Below, in pieces: positions 8,023 through 16,256 of a stretch of DNA of 24,521 nucleotides. A program made the position numbers and the translations under genes. How positions within the stretch are numbered: the stretch's first letter is position 1; the number at the start of each line of letters is the position of its first letter. Source of the DNA: CAZBWP01 sp964630265. Its GTDB lineage: Bacteria; Pseudomonadota; Alphaproteobacteria; Rhodospirillales; Defluviicoccaceae. The notes beneath the pieces were generated by a model. It did no database searches, was not told the DNA's origin, and saw nothing but the letters and a program-made list of their open reading frames with translations. Where the stretch lies: NCBI GenBank assembly GCA_964630265.1, contig CAZVRW010000052.1:1-24521 (forward strand). Direction: 5' to 3'.

Positions 8023-8051
8023 TTGACGGGCGACGCCGGCGCGGCTACCGT
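8023..8051 (+). promoter_or_regulatory. Possible sigma-70-type promoter for the acyl-CoA dehydrogenase gene
   Basis: TTGACG at 8023-8028 is followed after 17 bases by TACCGT at 8046-8051, about 50 bases before the ATG at 8102. The -35 match is good and the -10 is weak. It lies in the 258-bp divergent region (7844-8101) between phoX and this gene. I could not pick a convincing promoter for phoX in the opposite direction. Confidence 0.35.
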
Positions 8052-8101
8052 TCGGTCTGACCAGCCGACGTCGGCCATTCGCTTACCGGAGACCGTTCGC
8101 C

Positions 8102-9895
8102 ATGACCTATACCGCTCCCCTCGACGATATGCGGTTCTGCATCAACGACTTGGCCGGCCTTGCCGCGGTGCGCGCGCTGCCCGGCTGCGAGGAGATCGAG
8201 CCCGACCTTGTCGACGCGGTGCTGGACGAGGCGGGCAAGTTCGGCGCGGCGGTGCTGGCGCCGATCAACGCCATCGGCGATCAGCAGACATCGGTGTTCG
8301 AGAACGGCGTCGTCCGCACGCCCGACGGTTTCCGCGATGCCTGGACGCAGTTCGTGGACGGTGGCTGGAACGGCGTGCCCTTCGATGCCGAATGGGGCGG
8401 GCAGGGCTTGCCGTGGCTGGTCTCCACCGCCGTGTCCGAGGTGTGGGCATCGGCCAACATGGCGTTCAGCCTGTGTCCGATGCTGACCCAGGCGGCAGCC
8501 GAGCTGCTGCACGCCCAAGGCACGGAGGATCTGCAGCGGCGCTATCTGCCGAAGCTGGTCTCCGGCGAGTGGACCGGCACCATGAACCTGACCGAGCCGC
8601 AAGCCGGCTCCGATCTGGCGCGGGTACGTTCGCGCGCGGTCCGCGCCGGCGACCACTACAAGATCACCAGTCAGAAGATCTACATCACCTGGGGTGAGCA
8701 CGACATGGCCGAGAACATCGTGCACATGGTGCTGGCCCGGCTGCCGGACGCCCCGCCGGGGGTGAAGGGCATGTCGCTGTTCCTGGTGCCCAAGTATCTT
8801 GGTGACGGCAATGGCAGTCCCGGGGCGCGCAACGATGTGCGCTGCGTCTCGGTCGAGCACAAGCTCGGGATCAAGGCGAGCCCGACGGCGGTCATGTCGT
8901 TCGGCGACGACGGCGGCGCCATCGGCTGGCTGATCGGCGAGGAGAACCGCGGCATCGAGCATATGTTCCTGATGATGAACAATGCGCGCCTCGCCGTCGG
9001 CCTGGAGGGCGTCGGTATTGCCGAGCGCGCCTACCAATTGGCGCGGGCCTATGCGTTCGACCGGGTGCAGGGGCGCAACCTCGGCTCCGATGATCCCTCG
9101 GCCGTGACCATCGCCCACCATCCGGACGTGCAGCGCATGCTGCTGCTGATGAAAAGCCGAACCGAAGCGGCGCGGGCCCTCGTCTATTTCGCCGCCGCCA
9201 ATCTGGATATCGCCCGGCGCCACCCGGATCCGGTCGAGCAGCGGCATCACGATGCGCTCGTCGCCCTGCTGACGCCGGTGGTCAAGGCGTGGTCGACCGA
9301 TCTCGGCATCGAGATCGCCGACCTCGGCATCCAGGTGCAGGGCGGCATGGGCTACATCGAGGAAAGCGGCGCGCCGCAGCACCTGCGCGACGCCCGCATC
9401 GCCTCGATCTACGAGGGTACCAACGGCATCCAGGCGCTCGATTTGGTCGGCCGCAAGGTGGCGCGGGAGAACGGCGCGACGGTTACCGCCTTCATCGCCC
9501 GCATCCGCGAACTCGACGCCGACCTCGCCGCCGCCGGCGACGGCGACCTGCACGTCATCCGTGCAACCCTGCGCACCGGCACCGATGATCTCGCCGAAGC
9601 CACCGACTGGCTGATCCGAACCTATCCGGCGGACCCGCGTCGCGCCGCGGCCGGCGCCATCTATTATCTGCACCTGCTTGGGACGGTTGCCGGCGGCTGG
9701 CTGATGGCGCAGTCGGCGCTGATTGCCGCCAAGCGCTTGGCGGCCGGCGAGGGCGATCCCCGGTTCCTCCGCGCCAAGCGGGTGAGCGCGCGATTCTATA
9801 CCGATCACGTCCTCAGCCGCAGCGGCGGTCTGCGGTCGGCGACGATGCGCGCCGGCGACTCGCTGCGGGACATCGACATCGACACCGTTCTCTGA
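8102..9895 (+). CDS. Long acyl-CoA dehydrogenase, DmdC-like type
   Basis: The 597-aa protein is an FAD-dependent acyl-CoA dehydrogenase of the long subgroup. It opens with the short N-terminal acyl-CoA dehydrogenase segment (about residues 1-33) and carries the standard alpha/beta core. TGTMNLTEPQAGSDL (158-172) and TSQKIYITWGEHD (189-201) form the FAD- and substrate-binding region. IYEGTNGIQALDL (436-448) contains the expected catalytic glutamate, E438. A C-terminal extension of about 120 residues follows. This layout and the glutamate position are those of 3-methylmercaptopropionyl-CoA dehydrogenase (DmdC; its catalytic residue is reported at about 435) of the DMSP demethylation route, but the same architecture occurs in fatty acyl-CoA dehydrogenases. 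Substrate is therefore open. The ATG has GGAGA nine bases upstream. It stands alone, divergent from phoX. Confidence 0.9.
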   Translation: MTYTAPLDDMRFCINDLAGLAAVRALPGCEEIEPDLVDAVLDEAGKFGAAVLAPINAIGDQQTSVFENGVVRTPDGFRDAWTQFVDGGWNGVPFDAEWGGQGLPWLVSTAVSEVWASANMAFSLCPMLTQAAAELLHAQGTEDLQRRYLPKLVSGEWTGTMNLTEPQAGSDLARVRSRAVRAGDHYKITSQKIYITWGEHDMAENIVHMVLARLPDAPPGVKGMSLFLVPKYLGDGNGSPGARNDVRCVSVEHKLGIKASPTAVMSFGDDGGAIGWLIGEENRGIEHMFLMMNNARLAVGLEGVGIAERAYQLARAYAFDRVQGRNLGSDDPSAVTIAHHPDVQRMLLLMKSRTEAARALVYFAAANLDIARRHPDPVEQRHHDALVALLTPVVKAWSTDLGIEIADLGIQVQGGMGYIEESGAPQHLRDARIASIYEGTNGIQALDLVGRKVARENGATVTAFIARIRELDADLAAAGDGDLHVIRATLRTGTDDLAEATDWLIRTYPADPRRAAAGAIYYLHLLGTVAGGWLMAQSALIAAKRLAAGEGDPRFLRAKRVSARFYTDHVLSRSGGLRSATMRAGDSLRDIDIDTVL

Positions 9896-9937
9896 CGCGG
9901 CGACCGCGTGCCCCGATGTCGGCGGCGCATCGGGGCA
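9895..9937. repeat. Two tandem hairpins immediately after the acyl-CoA dehydrogenase stop
   Basis: ACGCGG at 9895-9900 pairs with CCGCGT at 9904-9909 around CGA. TGCCCCGATG at 9909-9918 then pairs perfectly over ten bases with CATCGGGGCA at 9928-9937. The position directly after a stop codon suggests a 3'-end structure, but there is no T run. The second hairpin would cover an ATG at 9916 that could otherwise start the small ORF downstream. Confidence 0.55.
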
Positions 9938-10245
9938 TGAACGACGGCGTCCGGAGGTTGGCGCGCGCGGCCTGTGCGCTGCTTGTTGTCATCGGGGCGA
10001 GCCTCGGTACCTGGTGGTTTTTCACCCATTGGGATCCGACTCGCATCATTTGGAAGCGGCTGAGCCGGGACGACCCCTACCGGTACGAGCGGACCGATCC
10101 GCGGTATCTGGCGATCGACTTGGCGGCGCTGGTACGGGTGACCTCCGCCACCGAGGTCGACACGCGCGGTCGCAACAGCTACGCGGTCAATGGCGTGCTG
10201 CCGCGCCAATGCGGCGGCCGATCGACGGACGTTCGGTGCGCGTGA
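9937..10245 (+). CDS. Doubtful small single-pass membrane protein
   Basis: This open frame gives 102 aa from the ATG at 9937; an in-frame ATG at 9916 is buried in a strong hairpin. The N-terminus has a basic stretch followed by one hydrophobic segment (from about ARAACALLVVIG to GTWWFF), then a polar tail rich in arginine and aspartate (KRLSRDDPYRYERTDPRYL). Codon third positions are GC-rich, as in neighbouring genes. There is no clear ribosome binding site, and the C-terminus (GGRSTDVRCA) looks unconserved, so the gene may be spurious or truncated. I do not recognise a family. It is not a remnant of lptF, which would be expected near lptG. Confidence 0.35.
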   Translation: MNDGVRRLARAACALLVVIGASLGTWWFFTHWDPTRIIWKRLSRDDPYRYERTDPRYLAIDLAALVRVTSATEVDTRGRNSYAVNGVLPRQCGGRSTDVRCA

Positions 10246-10539
10246 TTCGCGTCGTTCGCCGACGGTGAGGATGCCCCCGCCGCCCGTCCGCCGCAGAAGC
10301 ACCCGCCACGGCACCGCGTCGGCGACCCGGTGCCGCAACCTCTCTTGATCGGCGCGCGGTTTCTTCGCACTCTGCTCCCTGGCGCTCGGGCCGCATGGGT
10401 TGCGGGCCCTGCGCCCTGATGTCGAAAGGCTCATATTGGCACGTCCCATCATGACGCCGCACCCTGCCGGGGCAGGACGCATCACCGCCGGCCACCGCTC
10501 GCGGGCGGCAGCGATGGCGGGTTAGTCGGGGCGCGCGAC
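10246..10539. other. Gene-free stretch upstream of lptG
   Basis: I see no convincing gene here on either strand; the minus-strand frames that cross it have arginine-rich shadow-like compositions. It holds a small stem (CCTGCC/GGCAGG near 10462-10475) and presumably the promoter for the lptG operon, but no clear -35/-10 pair stands out. Confidence 0.5.
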
Positions 10540-11640
10540 GTGCGGATCTCGCCGACACTCTGCGTCTACATCGGCCGGCAGTATCTGTTGGCGTTCCTCG
10601 GCATCTTCGCCGCGTTCCTGCTCATCATTCTGCTCGCCGACAGCATCGAACTCCTGCGCCGCGTCGCCGGAAAGCCGCATGTGTCGTTCGGCCAAGTGAT
10701 CGAGATGGCGTTCCTGAAACTGCCGTTCCTCGGGCAGCGCGCATTTCCGTTCACCGCGCTGTTTGCCGGCATGTTCGTCTTCTGGCGAATGTCGCGGGCG
10801 CGGGAAATGGACGTCGTCCGTTCGGCCGGCGTCTCCGCTTGGCAGTTCCTCTTGCCGGCCGTGCTGGTCGCGTTGGCTTTCGGCATCTTCCACGTCAGCG
10901 TCTTCAATCCCATCGCCTCGGCGTTTCTGGCGCGGTACGAGCGCGAGGCGGCGATCCTGCTCGAGAACCGGGTCAACACGCTGGCGTTGCGCCAGACGGG
11001 GCTGTGGCTGCGCGAGGGGGGAGACGAGGGGCAGACGGTGGTCCACGCGGTGCGTGTCCTGCAGGACGATGACCGCGTCAACCTGAAGACGGTCACGGTC
11101 TTCCGCTATCGGGGCGAGGACACGTTTTTCGGCCGGATCGATGCCAAGCGGGCGACGCTTGAAGACGGCTACTGGCGACTGTTCGACGTGTGGCTGCGCG
11201 ACACCGATGCCCCGGACCGCTTCGAGGCGGTCTATGACCTGCCGACGACCCTCACCAAGGGACGCATCGAGGACAGCTTCGCCTCGCCCGAGACGATCTC
11301 CTTCTGGGACATGCCGCAGTTCATCGCGACGCTCGATGCGGCCGGCTTCTCGTCGGCGGCGCATCGCCTGCACTATCACGTCCTGCTCGCGGCACCATTG
11401 CTGATGTGCGCCATGGTCTTCATCGCCGCGACCTTCAGCCTGCGGCACAACCGCCGCGGCGGCACGGTCTATCTGGTCGCGGGCGCACTCGCCGCCGGTC
11501 TGACGCTGTTCATTTTCTCGGACATCGTGTTCGCGCTGGGCTCTGTCGACCGGGTGCCGCCGGCGCTGGCCGGCTGGACGCCCTCCGCGGTGGCGACGCT
11601 GCTCGGTTTGACCAGTCTGTTGTTCCTGGAAGACGGTTGA
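10540..11640 (+). CDS. lptG: LPS export permease LptG
   Basis: The 366-aa product belongs to the LptF/LptG permease family and is named LptG because lptD follows directly. LptG and LptF form the inner-membrane channel that, powered by LptB, lifts lipopolysaccharide onto the LptC/LptA bridge. The layout is typical: membrane segments near residues 11-32, 55-85 and 97-122, a periplasmic beta-rich domain of about 150 residues, and segments near 283-300, 310-332 and 340-362. The signature lies in the second segment (LGQRAFPFTALFAGMFVFWR and the SREMD-like SRAREMDVVRSAG). The start is the GTG at 10540. The LptD start lies five bases after its stop. Unusually, no lptF gene precedes it in this window. 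Confidence 0.93.
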   Translation: MRISPTLCVYIGRQYLLAFLGIFAAFLLIILLADSIELLRRVAGKPHVSFGQVIEMAFLKLPFLGQRAFPFTALFAGMFVFWRMSRAREMDVVRSAGVSAWQFLLPAVLVALAFGIFHVSVFNPIASAFLARYEREAAILLENRVNTLALRQTGLWLREGGDEGQTVVHAVRVLQDDDRVNLKTVTVFRYRGEDTFFGRIDAKRATLEDGYWRLFDVWLRDTDAPDRFEAVYDLPTTLTKGRIEDSFASPETISFWDMPQFIATLDAAGFSSAAHRLHYHVLLAAPLLMCAMVFIAATFSLRHNRRGGTVYLVAGALAAGLTLFIFSDIVFALGSVDRVPPALAGWTPSAVATLLGLTSLLFLEDG

Positions 11641-11645
11641 CCTTG

Positions 11646-13835
11646 ATGCGGGATGATGCGCGCCGGCCGCCACGGCCCGCAAACCCCGGCCAGCGTCTGT
11701 CTACGCGCCGTCTGCGCGGACGTCTGATCCTCTGTCTTTGGGTCGCCATGCTGCTGGCAGCGCCTTCGCGCGGCCCGGCGCAGACGCTTCCTGAAGACCT
11801 GCCGATCCTGTTCACCGCGGACGAGGTCGCCTACGACCGCGACCGCGACCTGGTTATGGCGATCGGCAATATCGAGGCGTCGTACGGGGACCGCACCTTG
11901 ATCGCCGACCGGCTGGTGTACGATCAGACCCGGAACGTTCTCACGGTCGAGGGCAACATCGCCTTGATCGAGCCGACGGGCGAGGTGCTGTTCGCCGACC
12001 GCATGGAGCTTGCCGGCAACCTGGAAGCGGGGATGATCGAGAACGTTCGGGCGCTGCTGTCCGATGGCGCGCGCTTCGCCGCCACCGGCGGGCGGCGCGT
12101 CGACGGCAACCGGACGGAGATGCGAAAGGCCGTCTACTCGCCGTGCTTCCTCTGTCCGGACGATCCGGAGCGGCCGCCGCTGTGGCAGATCAAGGCGTTC
12201 GAGGTGGTCCACGACCAGGAGGCGCGGGAGATCGAATACACCGATGCCTTCCTCGAGTTCGCCGGCATCCCCGTCCTCTACACGCCGTATCTCTCGCATC
12301 CCGACCCGACGGTGAAGCGCAAGAGCGGCTTTCTGGTGCCGGGCTTCGGCAACTCGTCGGACCTGGGATTCATCTTCAGCCTGCCCTTCTACTGGGTGAT
12401 CGACGATGACAAGGATGCGACGATTACCCCGATCTACACGTCGGAGGAGGGACCTGTCCTCGGCCTCGAATATCGCCAGGCGTTGATGAGCGGCTCCCTC
12501 AACCTCGACAGCAGCGTCACCGTCGACTCGCAGGACGACTTTCGCGGCCATGTTTTTAGCGAATTGCGCCATGACATCAACGAGACGTGGCGGATGGGCA
12601 TCGACTTCAACCGGACCACGGACGACACCTACCTTCGCCGATACAACATCAGCAGCATCGAAAGCCTGACCTCGCAGGTCTTCGCCGAGGGCTTCCGCGG
12701 CCGCAACTACATGCGCGCCGCCGGGTTCCTGTTCCAGAACCTGGACGAAGACCAAACCGAGGAGGAGCCGATCGTCCTGCCGTTGATCGACTACAACCAT
12801 GCCGGCCAGCCCGATCCGATCGGCGGCCACTGGACGCTCGATCTCGATGCCTCGGCGGTGACCCGGGAGGGTGGACCGGATTATCGCCGGCTGTCCGCCC
12901 GCGCCGGCTACGAACTGCCGTTGCGCGATGCCATCGGCAGCCTCTACACGCTGAACGCGGCGCTGTGGGCCGACGGCTACCAAGTGCAGACCCAGCCGAT
13001 CCCGGGCCGACAAGGGACGTTCACCGGCCTCACCGGCCGGATCTTCCCCCAGGCGTCGGCGCAGTGGCGCTTTCCGCTGCTCCGAAGCGGCGAACGGTTC
13101 AGCCAGGTCATCGAGCCGATCGTCGAGATCGTCGTCGCGCCGAACGGTGGCAATCCCGAGGAGATCCCCAACGAGGACAGCCAAAACGTCGAACTCGACA
13201 CCAGCAATGTCTTCGGTCTGAAACGCTTTCCGGGACTGGATCGCGTGGAGAGCGGTACCCGCCTGAACTACGGCCTGCAATGGCAGGTGCTGGACCAGAC
13301 GGGCGGCCAAGCCACCGTCTTCGTCGGCCAAGTCTATCGGCTTCTCGACAGCGCCGAGTTCGACCCCGCCTCCGGCCTGGAGGGCAAGCTCTCCAGCCTC
13401 GTCGCCGGGGCGAACATCACCTTTCCCCCCTATTTCAGTATCCGTTACAGTTCGGCCTTCGATGTGCAGAATGCGCGGTTCCGGCGCAACGAGCTGAACT
13501 TCAGGGGGGGTGTCGAGGCGATGTCGGTCGCCGGGTCGTACGTGTTTTTTCGCGACGATCCCAACGCCGATCTGCCCTCGCGCGAAGAGTTGCAACTGGG
13601 GATCAATTCGCGCGTGACGCGGTACTGGCGGGCACGCGCCTTCGGCACCGCCGACCTGCGGCAGGGGGGCGGGCTCTTGCGTTACGGTACCGGAGTGACC
13701 TACGAAGACGAATGTTTCCTCATGGATGCGAGCTGGACACGCGACGAGTTCGAGGATCGGGACATCCAACCGTCCAATATCTTTTTCGTGCGGTTGGCGT
13801 TGAAAACCCTGGGCGACGTCGGCTTCGGGTTCTAG
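11646..13835 (+). CDS. lptD: Outer-membrane LPS assembly protein LptD
   Basis: The protein is 729 aa from the ATG at 11646; the open frame extends upstream but overlaps lptG. A long basic N-terminus leads into a signal peptide (hydrophobic about 26-40, likely cleaved near PAQ at 44-46). The LptA-like periplasmic domain spans about residues 52-160 (FTADEVAYDRDRDLVMA, then repeated strands of the same kind). The beta-barrel follows and ends with phenylalanine (LGDVGFGF), the outer-membrane barrel signature. LptD with the lipoprotein LptE inserts lipopolysaccharide into the outer leaflet. The mature chain has only three cysteines that I see: C167 and C170 (SPCFLCPDD) and C690 (DECFLMD). In E. 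coli, disulphides join the N-terminal domain to the barrel, so a comparable link could form here. It is followed by surA, whose product assists LptD folding. Confidence 0.94.
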   Translation: MRDDARRPPRPANPGQRLSTRRLRGRLILCLWVAMLLAAPSRGPAQTLPEDLPILFTADEVAYDRDRDLVMAIGNIEASYGDRTLIADRLVYDQTRNVLTVEGNIALIEPTGEVLFADRMELAGNLEAGMIENVRALLSDGARFAATGGRRVDGNRTEMRKAVYSPCFLCPDDPERPPLWQIKAFEVVHDQEAREIEYTDAFLEFAGIPVLYTPYLSHPDPTVKRKSGFLVPGFGNSSDLGFIFSLPFYWVIDDDKDATITPIYTSEEGPVLGLEYRQALMSGSLNLDSSVTVDSQDDFRGHVFSELRHDINETWRMGIDFNRTTDDTYLRRYNISSIESLTSQVFAEGFRGRNYMRAAGFLFQNLDEDQTEEEPIVLPLIDYNHAGQPDPIGGHWTLDLDASAVTREGGPDYRRLSARAGYELPLRDAIGSLYTLNAALWADGYQVQTQPIPGRQGTFTGLTGRIFPQASAQWRFPLLRSGERFSQVIEPIVEIVVAPNGGNPEEIPNEDSQNVELDTSNVFGLKRFPGLDRVESGTRLNYGLQWQVLDQTGGQATVFVGQVYRLLDSAEFDPASGLEGKLSSLVAGANITFPPYFSIRYSSAFDVQNARFRRNELNFRGGVEAMSVAGSYVFFRDDPNADLPSREELQLGINSRVTRYWRARAFGTADLRQGGGLLRYGTGVTYEDECFLMDASWTRDEFEDRDIQPSNIFFVRLALKTLGDVGFGF

Positions 13836-13842
13836 GGATTTG

Positions 13843-15225
13843 ATGGCGGACCGACGACGCAGGCCCCTGAGAGCCGAGCCGATACGGCATGTCGGCACCC
13901 GGCGCTTCGGCGTGGCCGGACCGCTCGTCCGCCGCGTCCGGCGGCTCGGCTGCGCGCTGCTTGCCGTTGCCCCGCTGCTGGCCGGCGTGCTCGCGGCGCC
14001 GGCCACGCTGGCTCCGGCACCGGCACAGGCGCAGGATGCGCTGCGCATCGTTGCCGTGGTCAACGACGAGCCGATCTCCTTGCACGACTTGGCCACCCGC
14101 ATGAATCTGCTGATCGTCACGTCGAACATGGCGGAAGGGGCGGAGACCCGGCAGCGCTTGGCGAACCACGTCCTGCGCTTGTTGATCGAGGAACGGCTGA
14201 AGCTGCAGGAGGCGCGGCGCCTGAACATCAGCGTCACCCGGGAAGAACTGGAGGGGGCGCTGGTGCAGATCGCGGGGCAGGTCGGCATCAGTCCGGAGGC
14301 GCTGCCGCGCATGCTCGCGAATCGCGGCACCAACATCCAGGCGCTGATCGAACAGGTCGAGGCCGAGATTGCCTGGGTCAAAACGGTGCAGGCGCGCACC
14401 CGCGAGGACCTCAGCGTCAGCGATGACGAGGTCGAGGCGCGGCTGGAGCAATTGGCGAGCGACGCCGGCCAGCCGGAAGTCAGGGTCGCGGAGATTTTTC
14501 TGCCGATCCCCAGCCCCGGCCAGGAGGCGGAGATCGAGGCGCTGATGCAGCGCCTGGTGCAGCAGTTGGCACAGGGCGCCAGTTTCCGCTCGCTCGCCCG
14601 AAACTTCTCGCAGGGCGCGACCGCCGCGGCTGGAGGCGATCTCGGCTGGGCACGGCTGGAGCAGTTCGATCCGGACCTCCGGGAGATTGTCGCCGATCTG
14701 CCGACCGGACAGGCCTACGGCCCGGTGCGGACTCCGCTCGGCTACTACATCCTCTTCATGATCGAGCGGCGGGAGATCCAGGCCCCCGAGGGCGAGGTCG
14801 ACATGGTTCGCCTGCATCGGCTCGCCCGGCCGCTGTCCCGCAACGCCAACGACGCGGAGGTCCGCGCCACCATGCAGCGGCTGGCCGAGATGGCGCGCGG
14901 CGCCGCGACCTGCGAGGCGCTGGCCGGCGCCGCGGCCAGTGACAGCGCGATCCTGTCCGGCGACATGGGCGCCATGGAGTTCCGCCGACTCGACCCCGAA
15001 CTCCAGAAGATCATCGGGCCGTTGTCGGCGGGCGACAAGACCCCGCCGCTGCTCGCCCAGGATGGCGCATTCCTCTTCATGGTGTGCGAGCGCGGGCGGC
15101 AGGACGTCAGCGAGCGGCTCCGCGAGCGTGTCCGGGAATCGATCCTGCAGGAACGTGTGGCGACGGCGTCACGCCGCCTGCTGCGTGAGCTGCAGCGCGA
15201 AGCCTTCGTGGACGTCCGCATTTGA
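13843..15225 (+). CDS. surA: Periplasmic chaperone / peptidyl-prolyl isomerase SurA
   Basis: The 460-aa product is a SurA-type periplasmic chaperone for outer-membrane proteins. A basic N-terminus and hydrophobic signal (about 36-62, ending in AQAQ) precede the mature start near residue 65. The SurA N-domain begins with IVAVVNDEPISLHDLATRM. One recognisable parvulin domain runs from about 211 to 312 (EIFLPIPSP, SFRSLARNFSQG, GGDLGWARLEQF, GPVRTPLGYYILFM). A second, degenerate parvulin-like region follows (MGAMEFRRLDPELQKII, LLAQDGAFLFMVCERG) to the C-terminus. The ATG at 13843 is preceded in frame by TTG at 13840. It starts seven bases after lptD, and its stop overlaps the TTG start of pdxA, which indicates a single operon. 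Confidence 0.92.
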   Translation: MADRRRRPLRAEPIRHVGTRRFGVAGPLVRRVRRLGCALLAVAPLLAGVLAAPATLAPAPAQAQDALRIVAVVNDEPISLHDLATRMNLLIVTSNMAEGAETRQRLANHVLRLLIEERLKLQEARRLNISVTREELEGALVQIAGQVGISPEALPRMLANRGTNIQALIEQVEAEIAWVKTVQARTREDLSVSDDEVEARLEQLASDAGQPEVRVAEIFLPIPSPGQEAEIEALMQRLVQQLAQGASFRSLARNFSQGATAAAGGDLGWARLEQFDPDLREIVADLPTGQAYGPVRTPLGYYILFMIERREIQAPEGEVDMVRLHRLARPLSRNANDAEVRATMQRLAEMARGAATCEALAGAAASDSAILSGDMGAMEFRRLDPELQKIIGPLSAGDKTPPLLAQDGAFLFMVCERGRQDVSERLRERVRESILQERVATASRRLLRELQREAFVDVRI

Positions 15226-16256
15226 GCGTGACCGGCGGGCGCGCGGCAGGGGCGGCGTGTCTGGCGCTCACCATGGGCGAGCCGGCAGGGATTGGCGGCG
15301 AACTCACGCTGATGGCGTGGCTGCGCCGCGACGAGTCGGTGCCGCCGTTCTTCGCCATCGATGACGCCGACCGACTGATGGCGATCGCCGACCGCCTGGG
15401 CCTCGCTGTTCCCGTGCATCGCATCGCCGCCGCCGCCGAGGCGGCGGTGGTGTTTCCCCGCGCCTTGCCGGTTCTGCATCGACCGCTGCCGTGCCGAATC
15501 GTCCCCGGCCGGCCCGATCCCGCGGCCGCCGCGGCCGTCATCGCCGCCATCCAGACGGCCGTGGACCTGGCCATGCGCGGCGCCGCCGCCGCTCTCGTCA
15601 CCAATCCGATCCAGAAGAGCACCCTGTACGCCGCCGGCTTTGCCTTCCCAGGCCACACCGAGTTCCTCGCGTCGTTGCCCGGTGCCGGTGGGCCGCCGGT
15701 GATGATGCTGGCCGGCCCGACGCTGCGGGTGGTGCCGGTGACCATCCATGTCAGCCTGCGGCGTGCCATTTCTGAACTGAGCGAAGCGGCCATCGTCGCG
15801 ACGGCCGCGGCGACCGCGCATGCGCTGGTCACGGATTTCGGCATCGCCCGGCCGAGACTGGCGGTCGCCGGTCTCAATCCGCATGCCGGCGAGGACGGTG
15901 CGCTGGGGGACGAGGACCGGACGATCATTGCGCCGGCGATCGCTTCGCTTCGGGCCGCGGGGATCAACGCGTTCGGTCCGGTTCCGGCGGATGCCATGTT
16001 CATGCCGCGCGCCCGGGCCGGGTATGACGCGGCAATCTGCATGTATCACGATCAGGCGTTGATACCGGTGAAGGCCCTGGACGTCGACCGCACGGTGAAT
16101 GTCACGCTGGGCCTCAGCTTCGTCCGCACGTCGCCGGATCACGGCACCGCCCTCGATATCGCCGGCTCCGGCCGCGCCGACCCCGAGAGCCTCCTTGCGG
16201 CGCTGCGCCTCGCACACGAACTCGCTGCCCGGCGCGCGGCGGCGCCGCCCGCATGA
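15222..16256 (+). CDS. pdxA: 4-hydroxythreonine-4-phosphate dehydrogenase PdxA
   Basis: PdxA oxidises 4-phosphohydroxy-L-threonine with NAD in the DXP-dependent route to pyridoxal phosphate. The 344-aa product shows family motifs in order: LTMGEPAGIGGEL (16-28, usually GDPAGIGPE), VTNPIQKSTL (126-135), GHTEFLA (144-150), GLNPHAGEDG (217-226), MYHDQALIPVK (274-284) and SPDHGTALDIAG (304-315). The three metal-ligand histidines map to H176, H221 and H276; their spacing of 45 and 55 residues equals that of E. coli H166, H211 and H266. The TTG at 15222 overlaps the surA stop as TTGA; a GTG at 15228 is an equally possible start. Its stop overlaps the rsmA start as ATGA, so translation is probably coupled through all three genes. 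Confidence 0.95.
   Translation: MSVTGGRAAGAACLALTMGEPAGIGGELTLMAWLRRDESVPPFFAIDDADRLMAIADRLGLAVPVHRIAAAAEAAVVFPRALPVLHRPLPCRIVPGRPDPAAAAAVIAAIQTAVDLAMRGAAAALVTNPIQKSTLYAAGFAFPGHTEFLASLPGAGGPPVMMLAGPTLRVVPVTIHVSLRRAISELSEAAIVATAAATAHALVTDFGIARPRLAVAGLNPHAGEDGALGDEDRTIIAPAIASLRAAGINAFGPVPADAMFMPRARAGYDAAICMYHDQALIPVKALDVDRTVNVTLGLSFVRTSPDHGTALDIAGSGRADPESLLAALRLAHELAARRAAAPPA

Noticed and set aside
5339..8026. An 895-codon open frame on the plus strand across phoX
   Set aside because: It is antisense to phoX, which has clear motifs and a good start. Long antisense frames are common in high-GC genomes because stop codons are rare there.
9805..10485. Minus-strand 226-codon frame over the end of the acyl-CoA dehydrogenase and the gap before lptG
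   Set aside because: It runs antisense into the dehydrogenase gene, is arginine- and proline-rich without any domain-like pattern, and has no supporting start signal.
11469..14399. A 976-codon open frame on the minus strand across lptD and surA
   Set aside because: It lies antisense to two unmistakable genes; its composition (runs of R, A, G and Q, no recognisable fold) is what the opposite strand of GC-rich coding DNA gives. It has no ribosome binding site or family match.
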